Shown here in pieces: positions 1 through 12,700 of a stretch of 64,000 bases of DNA. Each line of letters opens with the position of its first letter. Position 1 is the stretch's first letter. This DNA is from Isoperla grammatica (taxonomy: Eukaryota > Arthropoda > Insecta > Plecoptera > Perlodidae). The DNA lies in assembly GCA_945910005.1 (NCBI GenBank), contig OX246744.1, forward strand, positions 5,038,973 to 5,102,972, in the 5' to 3' direction. The position numbers and the translations under genes are program-made. The notes beneath the pieces are model-generated. The model saw only the letters and a program-made list of their open reading frames with translations, searched no databases and was not told where the DNA came from.

Positions 1-865
1 TCCAGAATTAGTGCTGCATTATTAACGAAGTTATAGAGATATTTCTGTGGGGGGTGCCAACTTCACGTAGCAACTCCCTCATTATCCGATCTCGTTCAAA
101 CTGCACAGTTAATTAGTGCTACATTAGTTCCATTTAGTGCCGTTTATTCCAGAATTAGTGCTGCTTTATTTCAAAAGTTATTCATTAAAAACCATGGGGG
201 GTGCCAGCACCCCCCATTCATCCGATCTTATTCAAACTCTACAAATATTTAGTGCTAAATTAGTGCTATTTAGTGCCGTTTATTCCAGAATTAGTGCTGC
301 TTTATTTCAAAAGTTATTCATTAAAAACCATAGGGGGTGCCAGCACCCCCCATTCATCCGATCTTATTCAAACTCTACAAATATTTAGTGCTTAATTAGT
401 GCTATTTAGTGCCATTTATTCCAGAATTAGTGTTGCTTTATTTCAAAAGTTATACATTAAAAACCATAGGGGGTGCCAGCACCCCCCATTCATCCGATCT
501 CATTCAAACTCCACAAATATTTAGTGCTGAATTAGTGCCATTTAGTGCCGTTTATTCCAGACTTAGTGCTGCATTATTAACAAAGTTATAGAGGTATGTC
601 TGGGGGGGGTTCTAACTTCACGTAGCAACCCCCGAATTCATCCGATCTCGTTCAAACTGCACAGTTAATTAGTGCTACATTAGTGCCATTTAGTGCCGTT
701 CATTCCAGAAGTAGTGCTGCTTTATTTCAAAAGTTATTCATTAAAAACCATGGGGGGTGCCAGCACCCCCCACTCATCCGATCTTATTGAAACTCTTTAA
801 AAATTTAGTGCTAAATTAGTGCTATTTACTGCCGTTTATTCCAGAATTAGTGCTGCTTTATTTAG
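1..865. repeat. 136-bp tandem satellite, right edge of an array
   Basis: The phrase CGTTTATTCCAGAATTAGTG recurs at about 141, 277, 413, 549, 697 and 833, giving a 136-bp period with one 148-bp unit. Two subtypes alternate. One carries a G/C hairpin (nine-base arms GGGGGGTGC and GCACCCCCC around CA); the other has a TTAACAAAGTTATAGAGG segment followed by a G run and CTTCACGTAGCAA. The array begins before the window. The three-frame ORFs in it are by-products of the repeat. Confidence 0.9.
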
Positions 866-944
866 GATAGGGTGCGACAGGGGTAGGTTGCCATTTGGGC
901 ATCAGCAAACGAAAAAAGAGAAAGAAATTATGAGATATTATTAT

Positions 945-1007
945 GCACAACACCCTCGTTGCAGGCACCGGTCACCACGAGGAGAAGGAACTACCTCGAC
1001 TGGGTTT
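945..1007 (-). repeat. dispersed repeat fragment ending at the assembly gap
   Basis: The minus strand reads TCCTCGTGGTGACCGGTGCC, nearly identical to the plus strand at about 54420-54440. Both translate to a PRGDRC-QRG-like string. I infer two copies of an interspersed element; the element type is not recognised. Confidence 0.45.
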
Positions 1008-1207
1008 NNNNNNNNNNNNNNNNNNNNNNNNNNNNNNNNNNNNNNNNNNNNNNNNNNNNNNNNNNNNNNNNNNNNNNNNNNNNNNNNNNNNNNNNNNNNN
1101 NNNNNNNNNNNNNNNNNNNNNNNNNNNNNNNNNNNNNNNNNNNNNNNNNNNNNNNNNNNNNNNNNNNNNNNNNNNNNNNNNNNNNNNNNNNNNNNNNNNN
1201 NNNNNNN
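1008..1207. other. assembly gap (200 N)
   Basis: Exactly 200 consecutive N. A round number suggests a scaffold gap of nominal size next to the satellite. ORFs crossing it are meaningless. Confidence 0.99.
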
Positions 1208-4129
1208 AAAGTAGCACCGAGCAACTCCTCTCATGGTAATTTCCATGTAAAAAAATGTTACCTCGAGATAGTAAAACCACCGCTAAAATTGGGGACTTAT
1301 CAAAAATCAATGAGGAGTTTTAATGTGCATCGTTTCTTTACCGATAACATGCTTCTTAGTACGAACGTGTACTTCTACGAAATGCCCTGCAATTAATTTT
1401 ACTGTGACTTGATGTGTAAAAAGTTGCTATCTGTTTTGAGCGGCACTGTCCGCAGTCGCCGAGTGTTGTGGCTGGTCTCGTATTACACAATGAGTGCTCT
1501 GTCTATCAAGAAGGTGCTAGCGAGCTCAGATCCGATACAGCTGTACTACGCTTTAGAAGAAAAATGCAGCAGAGCTGGCGAAGTGAATCTTAAAGAATAG
1601 CTAAATGTTAACTAATTTTTTTCTTGCATTGAAGCAACCTATATCAATTTTATTTTACACATAACTGAATTTCATGCACTTATGACTTATTGGTGATTTT
1701 TTAGTTTTTCACCTGACTATCCCTTTAAGAACGTAAAACGCGAACTTAAAACGCTCGTCAATACGCGTGTCGCTCACTTTAAACATAATACCCCCCCCCC
1801 CCCCCTCAAAGGATCACAAGGTCAGAGCGAGCCTATCAGTCAAACTGTGTGTCGTATGTGCGTAGACCTGTCGACTCCACGACCGGATAGCAAGATTGAA
1901 TAGTGGTAAGTTAGAAGTGAAAGTGATGTAAACTACGATTATGTCTGACGTGGGATGGATGGATTCATTCAACGGATGACGTCATCTTGGCCGCCATTTT
2001 GTTGCCCGCGAATATCGTTACGTCATTGTTACGTATAAGTTTCGAAGAGGACTTCAATGGACAAATCTCGAGCGTGTTCGAGTCAGCTCACGCGTGGAAT
2101 GACGTATTCAATTCATTGTTTTGATACATCTTTACAATCTTGCATTACAGTTTGGTATTTATAATAAAAATTTGGTACACTTCGGTATAATTGTGTATGT
2201 ATGTGGTAGCGAAAGCTAGTGATTGAAATTTGAAAGCTTTTTTGCATGAGAGTTGACTTGAACACGCTGGAAAATTGGGTTTTCGAGTACCCTAACAGCT
2301 TAATCAATCCAAAACCGATATTAATTAAGTTTGTATTTAATTATTCACATATATATTATGTTTTTGTTATAGTGAAAAGGGTTGGCAGAAAAATGTACAG
2401 CTTTAAACCCAAATGCTAACTGCCAACTAATATTAAAAGTAACTGATCACTAAGCATAATATTGAACATATAAAATAAAAAATAAAACCGTTCAAAATAA
2501 TCTAAAACCTAGCAATAATTCCTAAGAATAGTAAAATAACGAAATATTTATCAGATTTACAGAGGTATAAGAGTATCATTAAAGATAGGACAACATTTTA
2601 AAAATGGTTCTGTTACCAAATAAAGTTATGAACTATTAAAGAAAAAATCTCAAGTTAAACTTATCGTACTCGTCAATATATGTACAAAATAAGTCGCTGA
2701 GTCTGTGCTCGCTAAATCACTACACTAAACCTGCTTTTGACTTTATTAACTAGACAAAGCCCCCTAGCGGAGGTACACAATGTTTTTTTCATGGGATTTT
2801 AATATAAGATGTATCGTCGCTTATTTGCTTTAGCCAAGAATTTCAATATTTCGGAGTTAATATATACGAAAAGGGGAATTCTTCAGAAACTTACTAAATA
2901 TGCAAAGTTTATTTAAAGATCGGAAAACAGGAATATTGAGATTGTGTAATTTGTCCATCATGGAAATAGTTTGAGATTATGTAAATTTATGGTTATAATT
3001 TTTTTTTCTAATTTAGTAACTATGATGAAGTTGACACATGGGAAATCTTATGAGGAGCTATATTTACAAATAGAGTACCGCTTTGTGGATGTTTGGGGTA
3101 AGAAGTTATTTGAGGTATATTGAAGATAAAGGCGGTATTTAAGTAAAAAATAAAATAAAACTGAAGCAAATCTTCCCTCCAACTCCCAGCCGTGACAAAT
3201 AATGTATTATAATAGTTGAAAAAAGTGTCTACCCCAAAGAAAAATGAGGAGAGGAAATAAACAAATTTGTCAGTATTTTGCTCAAAATCACTTTTTTAAT
3301 GAGAACTAACACATACGAGTATCTTTACACCCTGAGCAACAAGACAAAGTAAAACAGATTGAAATAATTGCGTGTTATAATATTATTATTAGTATTTCTT
3401 TCAAATCAGACTCAATAGGGAAGTCTCACGCATTTTTTTTATTTGCTTACTGGTTACCTCAAGTTAAAATAAACTGGAACTAATTGGTTTCAGCTCGAAA
3501 GGTGCATTAACATCGCTTTAACAGCAAGTCAAAGATATTGCTGTCAAAACACGCTCAGAAACGGACCTGCGCCATCTTGCTCGTGATTTCAAGGTTCTGA
3601 CGTTATATGTCAGTAAACAATAATTTTATATCATACAAATAGTACTGAAATCCCACCCTTTAGTAGATTATTGCTCTCATAACACTCTAACTGAACCAAC
3701 GTTTATTTATAGTTAGTAAATGAACACTTCTCAACATTAATTAACAACAATATGTTAAATAATTGCATTATTTTGAACACGTTTTGGTAAATACTGTATC
3801 AAAATGTATTTTCTGAAGAAAACAGTGGTATAAAAGCCATTGTTGTAAAGTCACTGCATCCTAGATATTGTAAAATGTCCGACTTAATATCGTTGATATT
3901 ATTAAGAATACTTCAAGGAGGCAGTTGTTTACATGACATATGACGTCAAGAGCCGTTTTTCAATTACGGAACAAGAAGTCCCAAATTTCAAACTTAAAAT
4001 GCTAATAGAATTGGAAATATACGCTTCTCAGATATAAAAATTATACCGCCCGTATTTTTAGATAATGATCTTCCATTTTTAGGTACTTCGAGGAATATTT
4101 ATTTTTGATGAGACTTCCCTATTGTTCTA
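1208..4129. other. no recognisable gene
   Basis: AT-rich sequence with a C-run at about 1791-1805. A 63-codon ORF at 1409-1600 has no motif I recognise. A GC-richer patch at 1850-1925 ends in a good donor-like GTAAGT near 1906 and could be a non-coding exon, but nothing else supports it. Confidence 0.5.
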
Positions 4130-4174
4130 GTCGAATACTGTATTCATCCTAGGAATATCACAAAACCGTAGAAC

Positions 4175-4345
4175 AGACCTTTTTCAGAATTCATCTAGGA
4201 CCCTTAGATAGAGCTAATCATGGCCTGTTAGATCTTCAATGACAACAATGCACAACAGTGAAAAATGCACCTTAACATAACTATCAAGGATCCTTAGATA
4301 GAGCAAATCACGGCTTCCTATATCAATTCTGAAAATCATCTATTC
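4175..4345. repeat. MITE-like repeat related to the one at 18.4 kb
   Basis: It starts near AGACCTTTTTCAGAATTCATC and ends near ATTCTGAAAATCATCTATTC, imperfect inverted termini. It contains two CTTAGATAGAGC motifs. The short element at 18361-18446 has the same termini. Confidence 0.5.
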
Positions 4346-4875
4346 GACTCGGCCAGCATTTCAAGACCTTCAGAATGTCAAATAGCTTAGAAGGAGAATA
4401 TCTCCTCCCTCAAGTCTTTGCCTGTGGTGCGCTCTGTGTACCGTAGAAGCAGACCACCAAACTAAAAGATCCCGTGGTTACAACTCACAACCCCCTTGGG
4501 TCTTGTGTGTCAACTGCATCAAACGAATGTCATAAGTTCGTTTAGTTCAAGTCGTACAGCGGACATCTAACGCGAGCTTTCATCAAAGTTATGTTGAACC
4601 CCTATAGTAAACAGATGTAACAGTTTCTTTATATAAACACTGGGTAAAGGGGACTAAACTTGTTAGTTAACTGTATTTTATTATTAATAACTTGAGAGCG
4701 AATCTAGAAATTGAAAAAGTGATTATTAACCGAGATTTTGGTTTGAATCAGCTAAAAATTTGAATTTATAATTTTAAATAAATATAATGTTACATTTTCT
4801 ATTACTCATACTCATTAAAGATAAAGTTATTTCATTAAGAACAGAATTTAACCCCCAATTAAACTCCAGCTACTC

Positions 4876-5092
4876 CCATCAATATAATCCTTGAATCTAC
4901 TCAATAGAACACTTAACTTTCTCAGACTAAGCCTGGACTCTTTATTTTTTTAATTGCTTCTATAATCATAAGTATGAAATTTAATCCATCAATATAATCC
5001 TTGAATCTACCCCAAAGAACTCTTAACTTTCTCAGACTAAGCCTGGGTTCTTCATTTTTTTAATTACTTCTATAATCATAAGCATAAAATGT
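4876..5092. repeat. two-copy tandem duplication, 110-bp unit
   Basis: CCATCAATATAATCCTTGAA begins at 4876 and again at 4986. The two copies agree closely through CTCAGACTAAGCCTGG and the following TTTTTTTAATT segment. No coding content. Confidence 0.85.
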
Positions 5093-6187
5093 AATTGTTA
5101 CAGAACTGAAATCTCGTCATTTTTTTTTAAAAACTTATTTTCTAAAACCAATGAATGTTGCTGATTTGAATCCCCCCCCCCTCCCTCCCCCCCCCCCTTG
5201 AGATTCGTTTGTCAATCAGGTTTCGACGAAGTTTCGTCAAATTACTCGCTTATTTCTCCAGGGGCAACCGTGGAGTTGTGGGAGGGGGAGAGGGAGGGGG
5301 GGACTTTACTATAGTTTCGTTGCCACAATTTCGAAATCCATCTTAGTATTCAAAGTGGCGAAAAGCAAAGGCTGTTCGACATGGACGCTGTTACTTGATA
5401 GCATGACAAGTTGATGTTTCAAAATATTCTCACCCTTGGGGCAAAGAGTTAAATTACTTATGAGACAAACTGTGTGTGTTGCGTTATGATTTGATGTAAT
5501 GGGTGTGATCTATTGTTATTTCTTTTATTTATGGCAACACAAATATCTCGTTAGAATTTAAGACATTGATATTTTTTTTCGCATCTTTGAAACAGCATTC
5601 ACTATCCAAATTTTGGAGTATACAGGTCTAGTCGTTTTCGATATCTACGGATTACTTCACTACAGATAGACAATTTAATGCGTTTGGATTTAAACATTGG
5701 AAAATATTTAGAAGGCTACTAACTTGTTTCCACCATTGCAACAATTAATGGCAAGCCTGGTTGCTATGGTGAAAATCAGTTAGTAGAGGTCTAATCTCAG
5801 ATATTTTTTGGCAGTAGCAGCTAAATGTGTAATTTTTTTTTTTAATTTTAGCTTTGAACGTCCCCCAAATGTCCCGTTTTGAAATTGGACAATCCATTTT
5901 GGTATCATCAAAAAAGTGCGTTTCAATACCTTTCTGAACATGTGCATGTTTTTGAGAACACGTTTTCCGGGACGTACCGGGAAGCTTTTGAACGTGCGGG
6001 AATTCAACTTTTTGTTTTTTGACCGACCAAAGTACGAATTTGTTATGAATTTTTTCGACATTTTTTGTCGGCATTTGTTTTCATAATTCTGGGCCCTAAT
6101 AAAATTCACTCCTACATAAAATTGTATATACATTTTATCCAAACTTAGTCCTTTTTTAGTTCTATAAATGATCATGTATGTGCACAC
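5093..6187. other. no recognisable gene
   Basis: Contains C-runs at about 5172-5199 and a G/A-rich patch at 5280-5300. Minus-strand ORFs at 5745-6187 are low-complexity Lys-rich readings of AT-rich DNA with no family resemblance. Confidence 0.5.
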
Positions 6188-6531
6188 CTAACGTGGCCGT
6201 CATCTAATGACTTCATTCGAGTTTTGCGAAATGCCGTCCCCTCTTACCCCCACCAGTGCCCTCGCACGGACGAAGAGAGGCAGTGAAAAGATCTAACCTC
6301 TAAAATAGACCGTCGAGCTGTCAACCAAAGCTGTCAACGATCTTCCAATTAAATAAGCTATATTTTAAAACAAATGAATTCCTTTATCCTCATCACATGT
6401 AATTCTATCTTTATTAATTTAACGTAGATCTTTCACTGCCTCTCTTCGTCCGTGCGTGGGCACTGGTGGGGGTAAGAGGGGAAGGCATTTCGCAGAACTC
6501 GTATGAACTCTATAGGTGACGGCCACTTTAG
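6188..6531. mobile_element. foldback MITE just upstream of a receptor exon
   Basis: Two inverted arms of about 105 bp (6188-6296 and 6425-6531) surround about 130 bp of AT-rich DNA. The arms share GTGGCCGTCA, GCGAAATGCC, TACCCCCACCAGTGCC and GAAGAGAGGCAGTGAAA. No ORF. The right end lies 35 bp before the splice acceptor of the exon at 6567, so the element sits next to, or supplies, the branch-point region. Confidence 0.85.
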
Positions 6532-6566
6532 TATACAATGAACTATTGCAATGTGATTGGTTGCAG

Positions 6567-6759
6567 ATACTGGGCTGTTACGTACGTCGACTATATTCAC
6601 ACCCGCAACGTGAACCGTATCGGAGGAATGATCGTTATGATCTGGTCAGTAGCTCTGGTCGTCTCACTAGCGCCGCAGTTCGGCTGGAAGGATCCTGAAT
6701 ACCTCCACAGGATCAACGTGCAGCAGAAGTGTCTCCCCTCGCAGGATATAGGATACCAG
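6567..6759 (+). CDS. 5-HT1-type receptor exon: TM4 and ECL2
   Basis: Acceptor TTGCAG at 6561-6566 and donor CAG|GTGAGG at 6760. One base completes the DRY arginine, then 64 codons from YWAV to SQDIGYQ. The upstream ATG at 6538 belongs to the intron. The end of this exon with its donor is the source of the 74-bp array that follows. Confidence 0.95.
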
Positions 6760-9700
6760 GTGAGGGTCCTGAATACCTGCACAGGATCAACTGCAGTAGG
6801 TGTCTGCTCTCGCAGGATATAGGATATCAGGTGAGGGCGCTGAATACCTCCACAGGATCAACGTCCAGCAGAAGTGTCTCCCCTCGCAGGATATAGGATA
6901 TCAGCTGAGAGTCCTGAATACCTCCACATGATCAACGTGCAGCAGAAGTGTCTCCCCTCGCAGGATATAGGATATCAGGTGAGAGTCCTGAATACCACCA
7001 CAGGATCAACGTGCAGCAGAAGTGTCTCCCCTCGCAGAATATAGGATATCAGGTGAGAGTCCTGAATACCTCCACAGGATCAACGTCCAGCAGAAGTGTC
7101 TCCCCTCGCAGGATATAGGATATCAGGTGAGGGTCCTGAATACCTCCACAGGATCAACGTCCAGCAGAAGTGTCTCCCCTCGCAGGATATAGGATATCAG
7201 GTGAGGGCGCTGAATACCTCCACAGGATCAACGTCCAGCAGAAGTGTCTCCCCTCGCAGGATATAGGATATCAGGTGAGGGTCCTGAATACCTCCACAGG
7301 ATCAACGTCCAGCAGAAGTGTCTCCCCTCGCAGGATATAGGATATCAGGTGAGGGCCCTGAATACCTCCACAGGATCAACGTGCAGCAGAAGTGTCTCCC
7401 CTCGCAGGATATAGGATATCAGGTGAGGGCCCTGAATACCTCCACAGGATCAACGTGCAGCAGAAGTGTCTCCCCTCGCAGGATATAGGATATCAGGTGA
7501 GGGCGCTGAATACCTCCACAGGATCAACGTGCAGCAGAAGTGTCTCCCCTCGCAGGATATAGGATATCAGGTGAGGGTCCTGAATACCTGCACAGGATCA
7601 ACTGCAGTAGGTGTCTGCTCTCGCAAGATATAGGATATCAGGGTCCGGATTCACAAGCGGACCTGTCTTTTTTTATCTTATCTCTAAGACCGGCCTAACT
7701 TTGAACCTCTTGTGAATACAAGAAAATATCTTAGAACAGACTTTAAAACATAAAATTGGAATGTTTATTTTATCCTTGTTCATACCAGGAACTAGTAACT
7801 TCTTCATGTGACGCGTCTGGTTTTACAGGAGGTCCAAAGTCAGGCTGGTTTTAGAGCTAAGACCAGAAAAAGACTTAGAACCTCTTGTGAATCCAGGTCC
7901 TGGTAATCAACATCAGAGTGTTCAGTAGGAGCGAGGTGGTGAGCCGTCTCAGTCTAGGGCTGAACCATCCAGGGTCCAGGGCGCCTACTATTCGCGTTTA
8001 AACCCAAAGTGGCTGAACTCTGGCGGACAAATCGCGAACCAGTACAGCCGGGATAGGTTACGGAATGACGGCCGGTATTCGCTGTGTGTTATACAGATAT
8101 ACGGCGATAGATAGTATGAGTGAATTACGTGATCAACATTATTGTCGAGCAGTAAACATGTTAAAATGGACAATCAATACCTTGTTGATCTATGCCACGA
8201 TGTAGCAACCGGCGAGCGAAACAAATATTCTCTCAATACGAAGTGTTTTAAAATCCGAATGAGTTCGGCGCTTACGCAGTTGCGTAGGTGTAAACATGCA
8301 TGCTGGTATGGTAAGTCTAAAAAAAATACACATTTTTTTCTATTTTGTGCCGTTAAATAAATAATTTTGTAAAATATATTTCGTAGATGCCGTGTAAAAA
8401 AATGCATAGGTAGTCATAACATAAATTGACATTTAGGCCTACCCACATACTGGAGGGGATTTTTTTTTTAATTTCTAAAATTCATAAAAAAATACTAAAT
8501 ATGCGTACGGTAGATTATGTGTACTTGATGGTTCAAAAGAATTGTGACAATGTATTTGTTGGGGGGGGGGGGGGGGGGGTGTTATTTTTAACCTCCAATA
8601 CTGAAATTCAGCATTATACAGAAAAATTAACCTCAAGTGTAGATTGCGTGCGTGTGGTATGTGGGTGTAAGGAGGTGGGAGACATAAAACACCTCAACTA
8701 CCATTACCAATTATCATAACAGGCTTTATACTGGCACAAAATGATCAACTTAAAACCTATTTTTAGAATCCAACATTTAGCATGCCTACGCATATGCCTA
8801 TCAGATTCAGCTGCGTTGCAATTACCTTTAGCTTTAGCAAGTATAGGCCTATGTCGTAAAGAACACTCATTTCTGGTTTTGGGGGCTTGGGAGGATCTGG
8901 GGGGGGGGGGGGGGAGGCGTGGGAGTTCGGTGGGCGTTTAGGTAGAAAAGAGAAGGCCGGGATGAATGAAAAGAAATTTGAAGAAGAGATAAAAGAGGAA
9001 TTGTGATCCGAAATATGAACGGGAGCCCTCTTTGCCTTACTTACATATAGAAAATAGTCATGTTTACACTTCCTCGAACCTGCTTTATATGAGCAAGTAG
9101 CGTTAACTTCGTTGTTCTCATCTATGCAGTTAATATTTACGTTTATCAGATGTGGTTTGTGCATGTAATTATGATGTCTGAAGGGATGCTTGCCTACAAA
9201 GTACCCGTTTACTTAATATTATTCCTGTAAAATTAAACGATAACCGTTTAAAATCCTATTTGCTTCTAAAAATTAATGATCGCTGTATGTTCCCAACAAA
9301 CGCGTTTATGTGATAAATGTGAATCATAGACACCATCGCCCTGTCACTCACTAACCTACTGCCAGAAACATAATGGAACACAGGTTAGCCGTGTGTTGTT
9401 TATCCCGGCTCGGACGGCCATGATGGTCGCGACGGTGGCGCGCCTACATCTCGATTTAAAGGCGAATAGACTGGGACGGATCTCGGCACCCGCCTCTTCT
9501 TTGCAGTCTTGGGAAGACGATAGGGGAATAGAATAGAGGGGTCCTTTAAGAACCCTCAAGAGACGAGCAGATGGAAATGTACAACCTTCAATTAATAACG
9601 TTTATTTTTGTAGTAGCTTTTTTGGCAACTAGCATTGTATTGTATAAGCAACCCAAAATTACCTTAAATATGCTTTCGTCACAGGCGAGGCACTCGTAGC

Positions 9701-12700
9701 CAACCAACGAACCGCCCGAGACAATAGCGCACAGATAACGATCGCTGATTGGCTACAAACCCCTCGCCTGTGACGAAAGCATGTGTAAGGTTGTCTTGGG
9801 ACAACTATTGCATTGTATTCTTTATTTCTTATAGCTTGGTTGGAGCTAGTAGTACTCTTTACATTAGGCTACACTAAAACTACGTTACGGATTCAAAAGA
9901 CGATTACTTATTTATTATTTACTATAACTAATGTGTTAGTTAGTTTAAACGTTATTAAAAGCCGGTTTCTTCTTAGTTTCTTAATTATTCGTAACTTTTA
10001 AGTTATTCATCTCGAATTACCAACACTAATGTATTGTTTTAGTTCCTTAAAACTACTTAATAAGATATTATAAAATGTTTCCGGTTGTGTTTTCCGCTAG
10101 AGCTTAATGGGTTTATTTATACGGTAACTTGGCGCTCAGCCGGTTGTTTGGAGATGGAGGATTTGGTGGAATAACTAAGTACGTAAAACATTAAATTTGT
10201 GCATATTTATATTAATCCATGACGGTGGGGTTGTTTTGTATAGGGGCGTCAGTTTGCATTTACCGGCCGTCCGTCCTAGTAAAGAATCACTCAATGAATT
10301 GGTGGCCCTAAGTTGTTCTGAATCGACGTTGTTGATTCTGACATCTGCCCGTACTGTCCAATCACTGTCTCATGTGTTTCATATTTGAAAATATCGATAT
10401 TTGATTGGTTATAGATCGCTCACTCGTCGATGATGTTCGGAGCCTACAGGGTTGGTTTAGTCGCTTTGAATTAAAGTCCCCTACTGAAAATCAGTCTTGT
10501 TCCAGAGAGGGTTGATTATAAATGTGAATTTATTTATTTTATTTTTTATTTCAACCAGATACATCCAAGTGAACTTAAAATACTTACCGATAGAGGTGGC
10601 TCAGCGGTAAGACGCGAGAATCTAATTCGGGAGGTCGCCGGGTTCGATTCCAGCCACCGGCAGTCCTGACTGAAGGTTTTTTTCGAGGTTTTCCTCAGTC
10701 GTAAAGGCGAATGCTGGGATTGAGTCATACTATCAGCCCTCGGACATTCCTTCCCAGATATCCAAACACCCTAATAACCTAGTTAGTCACCTGAAGAATC
10801 AGGTTAAGCTGGTGTGCACCCTATAACGGGTATCCCTACGAAAAATTATTAATTATAAGTACGATTTTTTTTTTTTTTTTTACTCATTCCATGTTTTCAG
10901 ATCTTTGCCACGTGCTCCACGTTCTACGTACCACTACTGGTGATCCTGTGTCTCTATTGGAAGATCTTCCAGACTGCTCGTAAGCGCATTCACAGAAGGG
11001 GGAAGCAACGAGCTCCTACGGCGCCCAGCGAAGCAAAACTACATCCAGCGCCCAAAACAAAACCACCACTTAGGAGCTTCCTATCCAAAAAGCGGTGAGA
11101 AAAAATCAATTTTACTTTTCAATGAAATATTTTGAAAAGAAATTAGATTAAGGGCCGGTATTTCAATGTCCAGTTAAAGTGTTCAGTAAATTTAACTGTC
11201 AGGTAAGCCATGTTTGGTGTATTTCTATTGGCCGTTGTCATGGTGAAAACAATTTAACTGAAAATTAAATTTTAACTGGACATTGAAATACCGGCCCTAA
11301 GGGCCGATCCAAAAATGTTTTACTTATATTGTCATCTTCCGGTTAATGAGTTCTGGTGTGTGTAATTAATGGTAACTATAGTGTTTCGGAGGAGAGTGGT
11401 CACCCATCCTTTTGAGGGTCTAGCCTAGCACGATATTGTTTTCATCCATAACGCTGGATTTAACTAAAACATCCGTTTAATACTGTATTTGTTTAATCGT
11501 GATGTCACATCGGCCATATTGGAGGCCACCTATAGTACTATTTCAAGTTTCATTCAGCTGTCGATAGAAAACGAATTATATTGTTTACGGGGAAATATGA
11601 CAAATTGAACACGTATATCCCCCGATAAAGTGTACGAAAATGATTATTGTATGCTTTTGTAAACGATTAAAAGAGTAATCGAGACAAAAGAGTTTGTTTT
11701 TGTTGATTTTAAGTAATAATAGCAAACCAAAGTTAGAGAACAGTTGAATTTGCATGAAACGCCATGTGGTTAGCATCCCTGCTTCCAATGCAGAAGGTCC
11801 CGGGTTCAAATCCCGCTTCAGGCAGAAGTTTTTTAACTTCTAATGTGGATTCAATTCCATTACTTCTTGGCTTAGGAATAATTAAAGCCGTCTTAGCAAC
11901 GAAGCACTCAATAAATTCAAAGTTGTTCTGAATCGGCCTTGTTGATTCTGGCATTTGTCCGCAGGTGTTCGCACTGTCCAATCACTGATTCATATGTTTC
12001 GTATTTGAAATATCGATCTTTGATTGGTTATCGCTCACTCGTCGATGGTGTTCAAAACCTATAGGGTTGGTTAAGTCACTTTAAATTAAAGTCCCCCACT
12101 GCAAATCAGTTTAGTTACTGAGTGGGTAGACTCTAAATGTGAATTTATTTATTTATTTATTTAACATAGTAACAATGAAGTACTTATCACATGGCATTGT
12201 GGCCTCCAATGTGGCCACCATGCGCAATACGTGAATATACCCTATTCTTATCAAAACCTGGTTGTCGTGTCCACAGCTTCCGACGCATCAAGTCCAGCAA
12301 GAAGTCTTCGGCTGCCGAGGCCCTTGTGTCGTCCCTGGTATTGGTGGAGGGTCACTCCACCGCCTCGGTGGACGCGACACTAGAGGAGGAGATGGTGGAG
12401 AACCAAGGTGAGGAAATACACGACATTCCATTTACTTTTGTATGTATTTATTTGTATTTATTGTAAAAGTACCAAAGGGGACCATTGGCGCTACGTCCCA
12501 TCCGAAAAGGGGCCTCGGCCTTTACACGTATACACTCTTGCGCGCGGGATTCGTTGTCGCGCGTTCTTTCCTGCAGGTAAAACTGTCCGTGTAAAAGCAA
12601 ATGCCTTGCAAGGGAAAGAACGTCGCGAATCATCTGAGGGTTGCGCGCGCGCAAGAGTGCAGGTAAAACTGTCCGTGTAAAAGCAAGCTTGCAAGGGAAA

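Noticed and set aside
1409..1600. 63-codon ORF after the gap
   Set aside because: No recognisable motif, no splice context, length expected by chance.
6538..6566. Start codon at 6538 making a short independent protein with TM4
   Set aside because: An acceptor at 6566 and the DRY-motif phase show that this is intron sequence before an internal exon.
10588..10660. tRNA gene with GGTGGCT/AGCCACC acceptor pairing
   Set aside because: The anticodon arm does not fold canonically and a SINE body with a T tail follows.
11752..11826. tRNA-Gly(TCC) gene
   Set aside because: D arm and 5' acceptor strand are incomplete, and the sequence continues into a body shared with two other loci: a SINE head.
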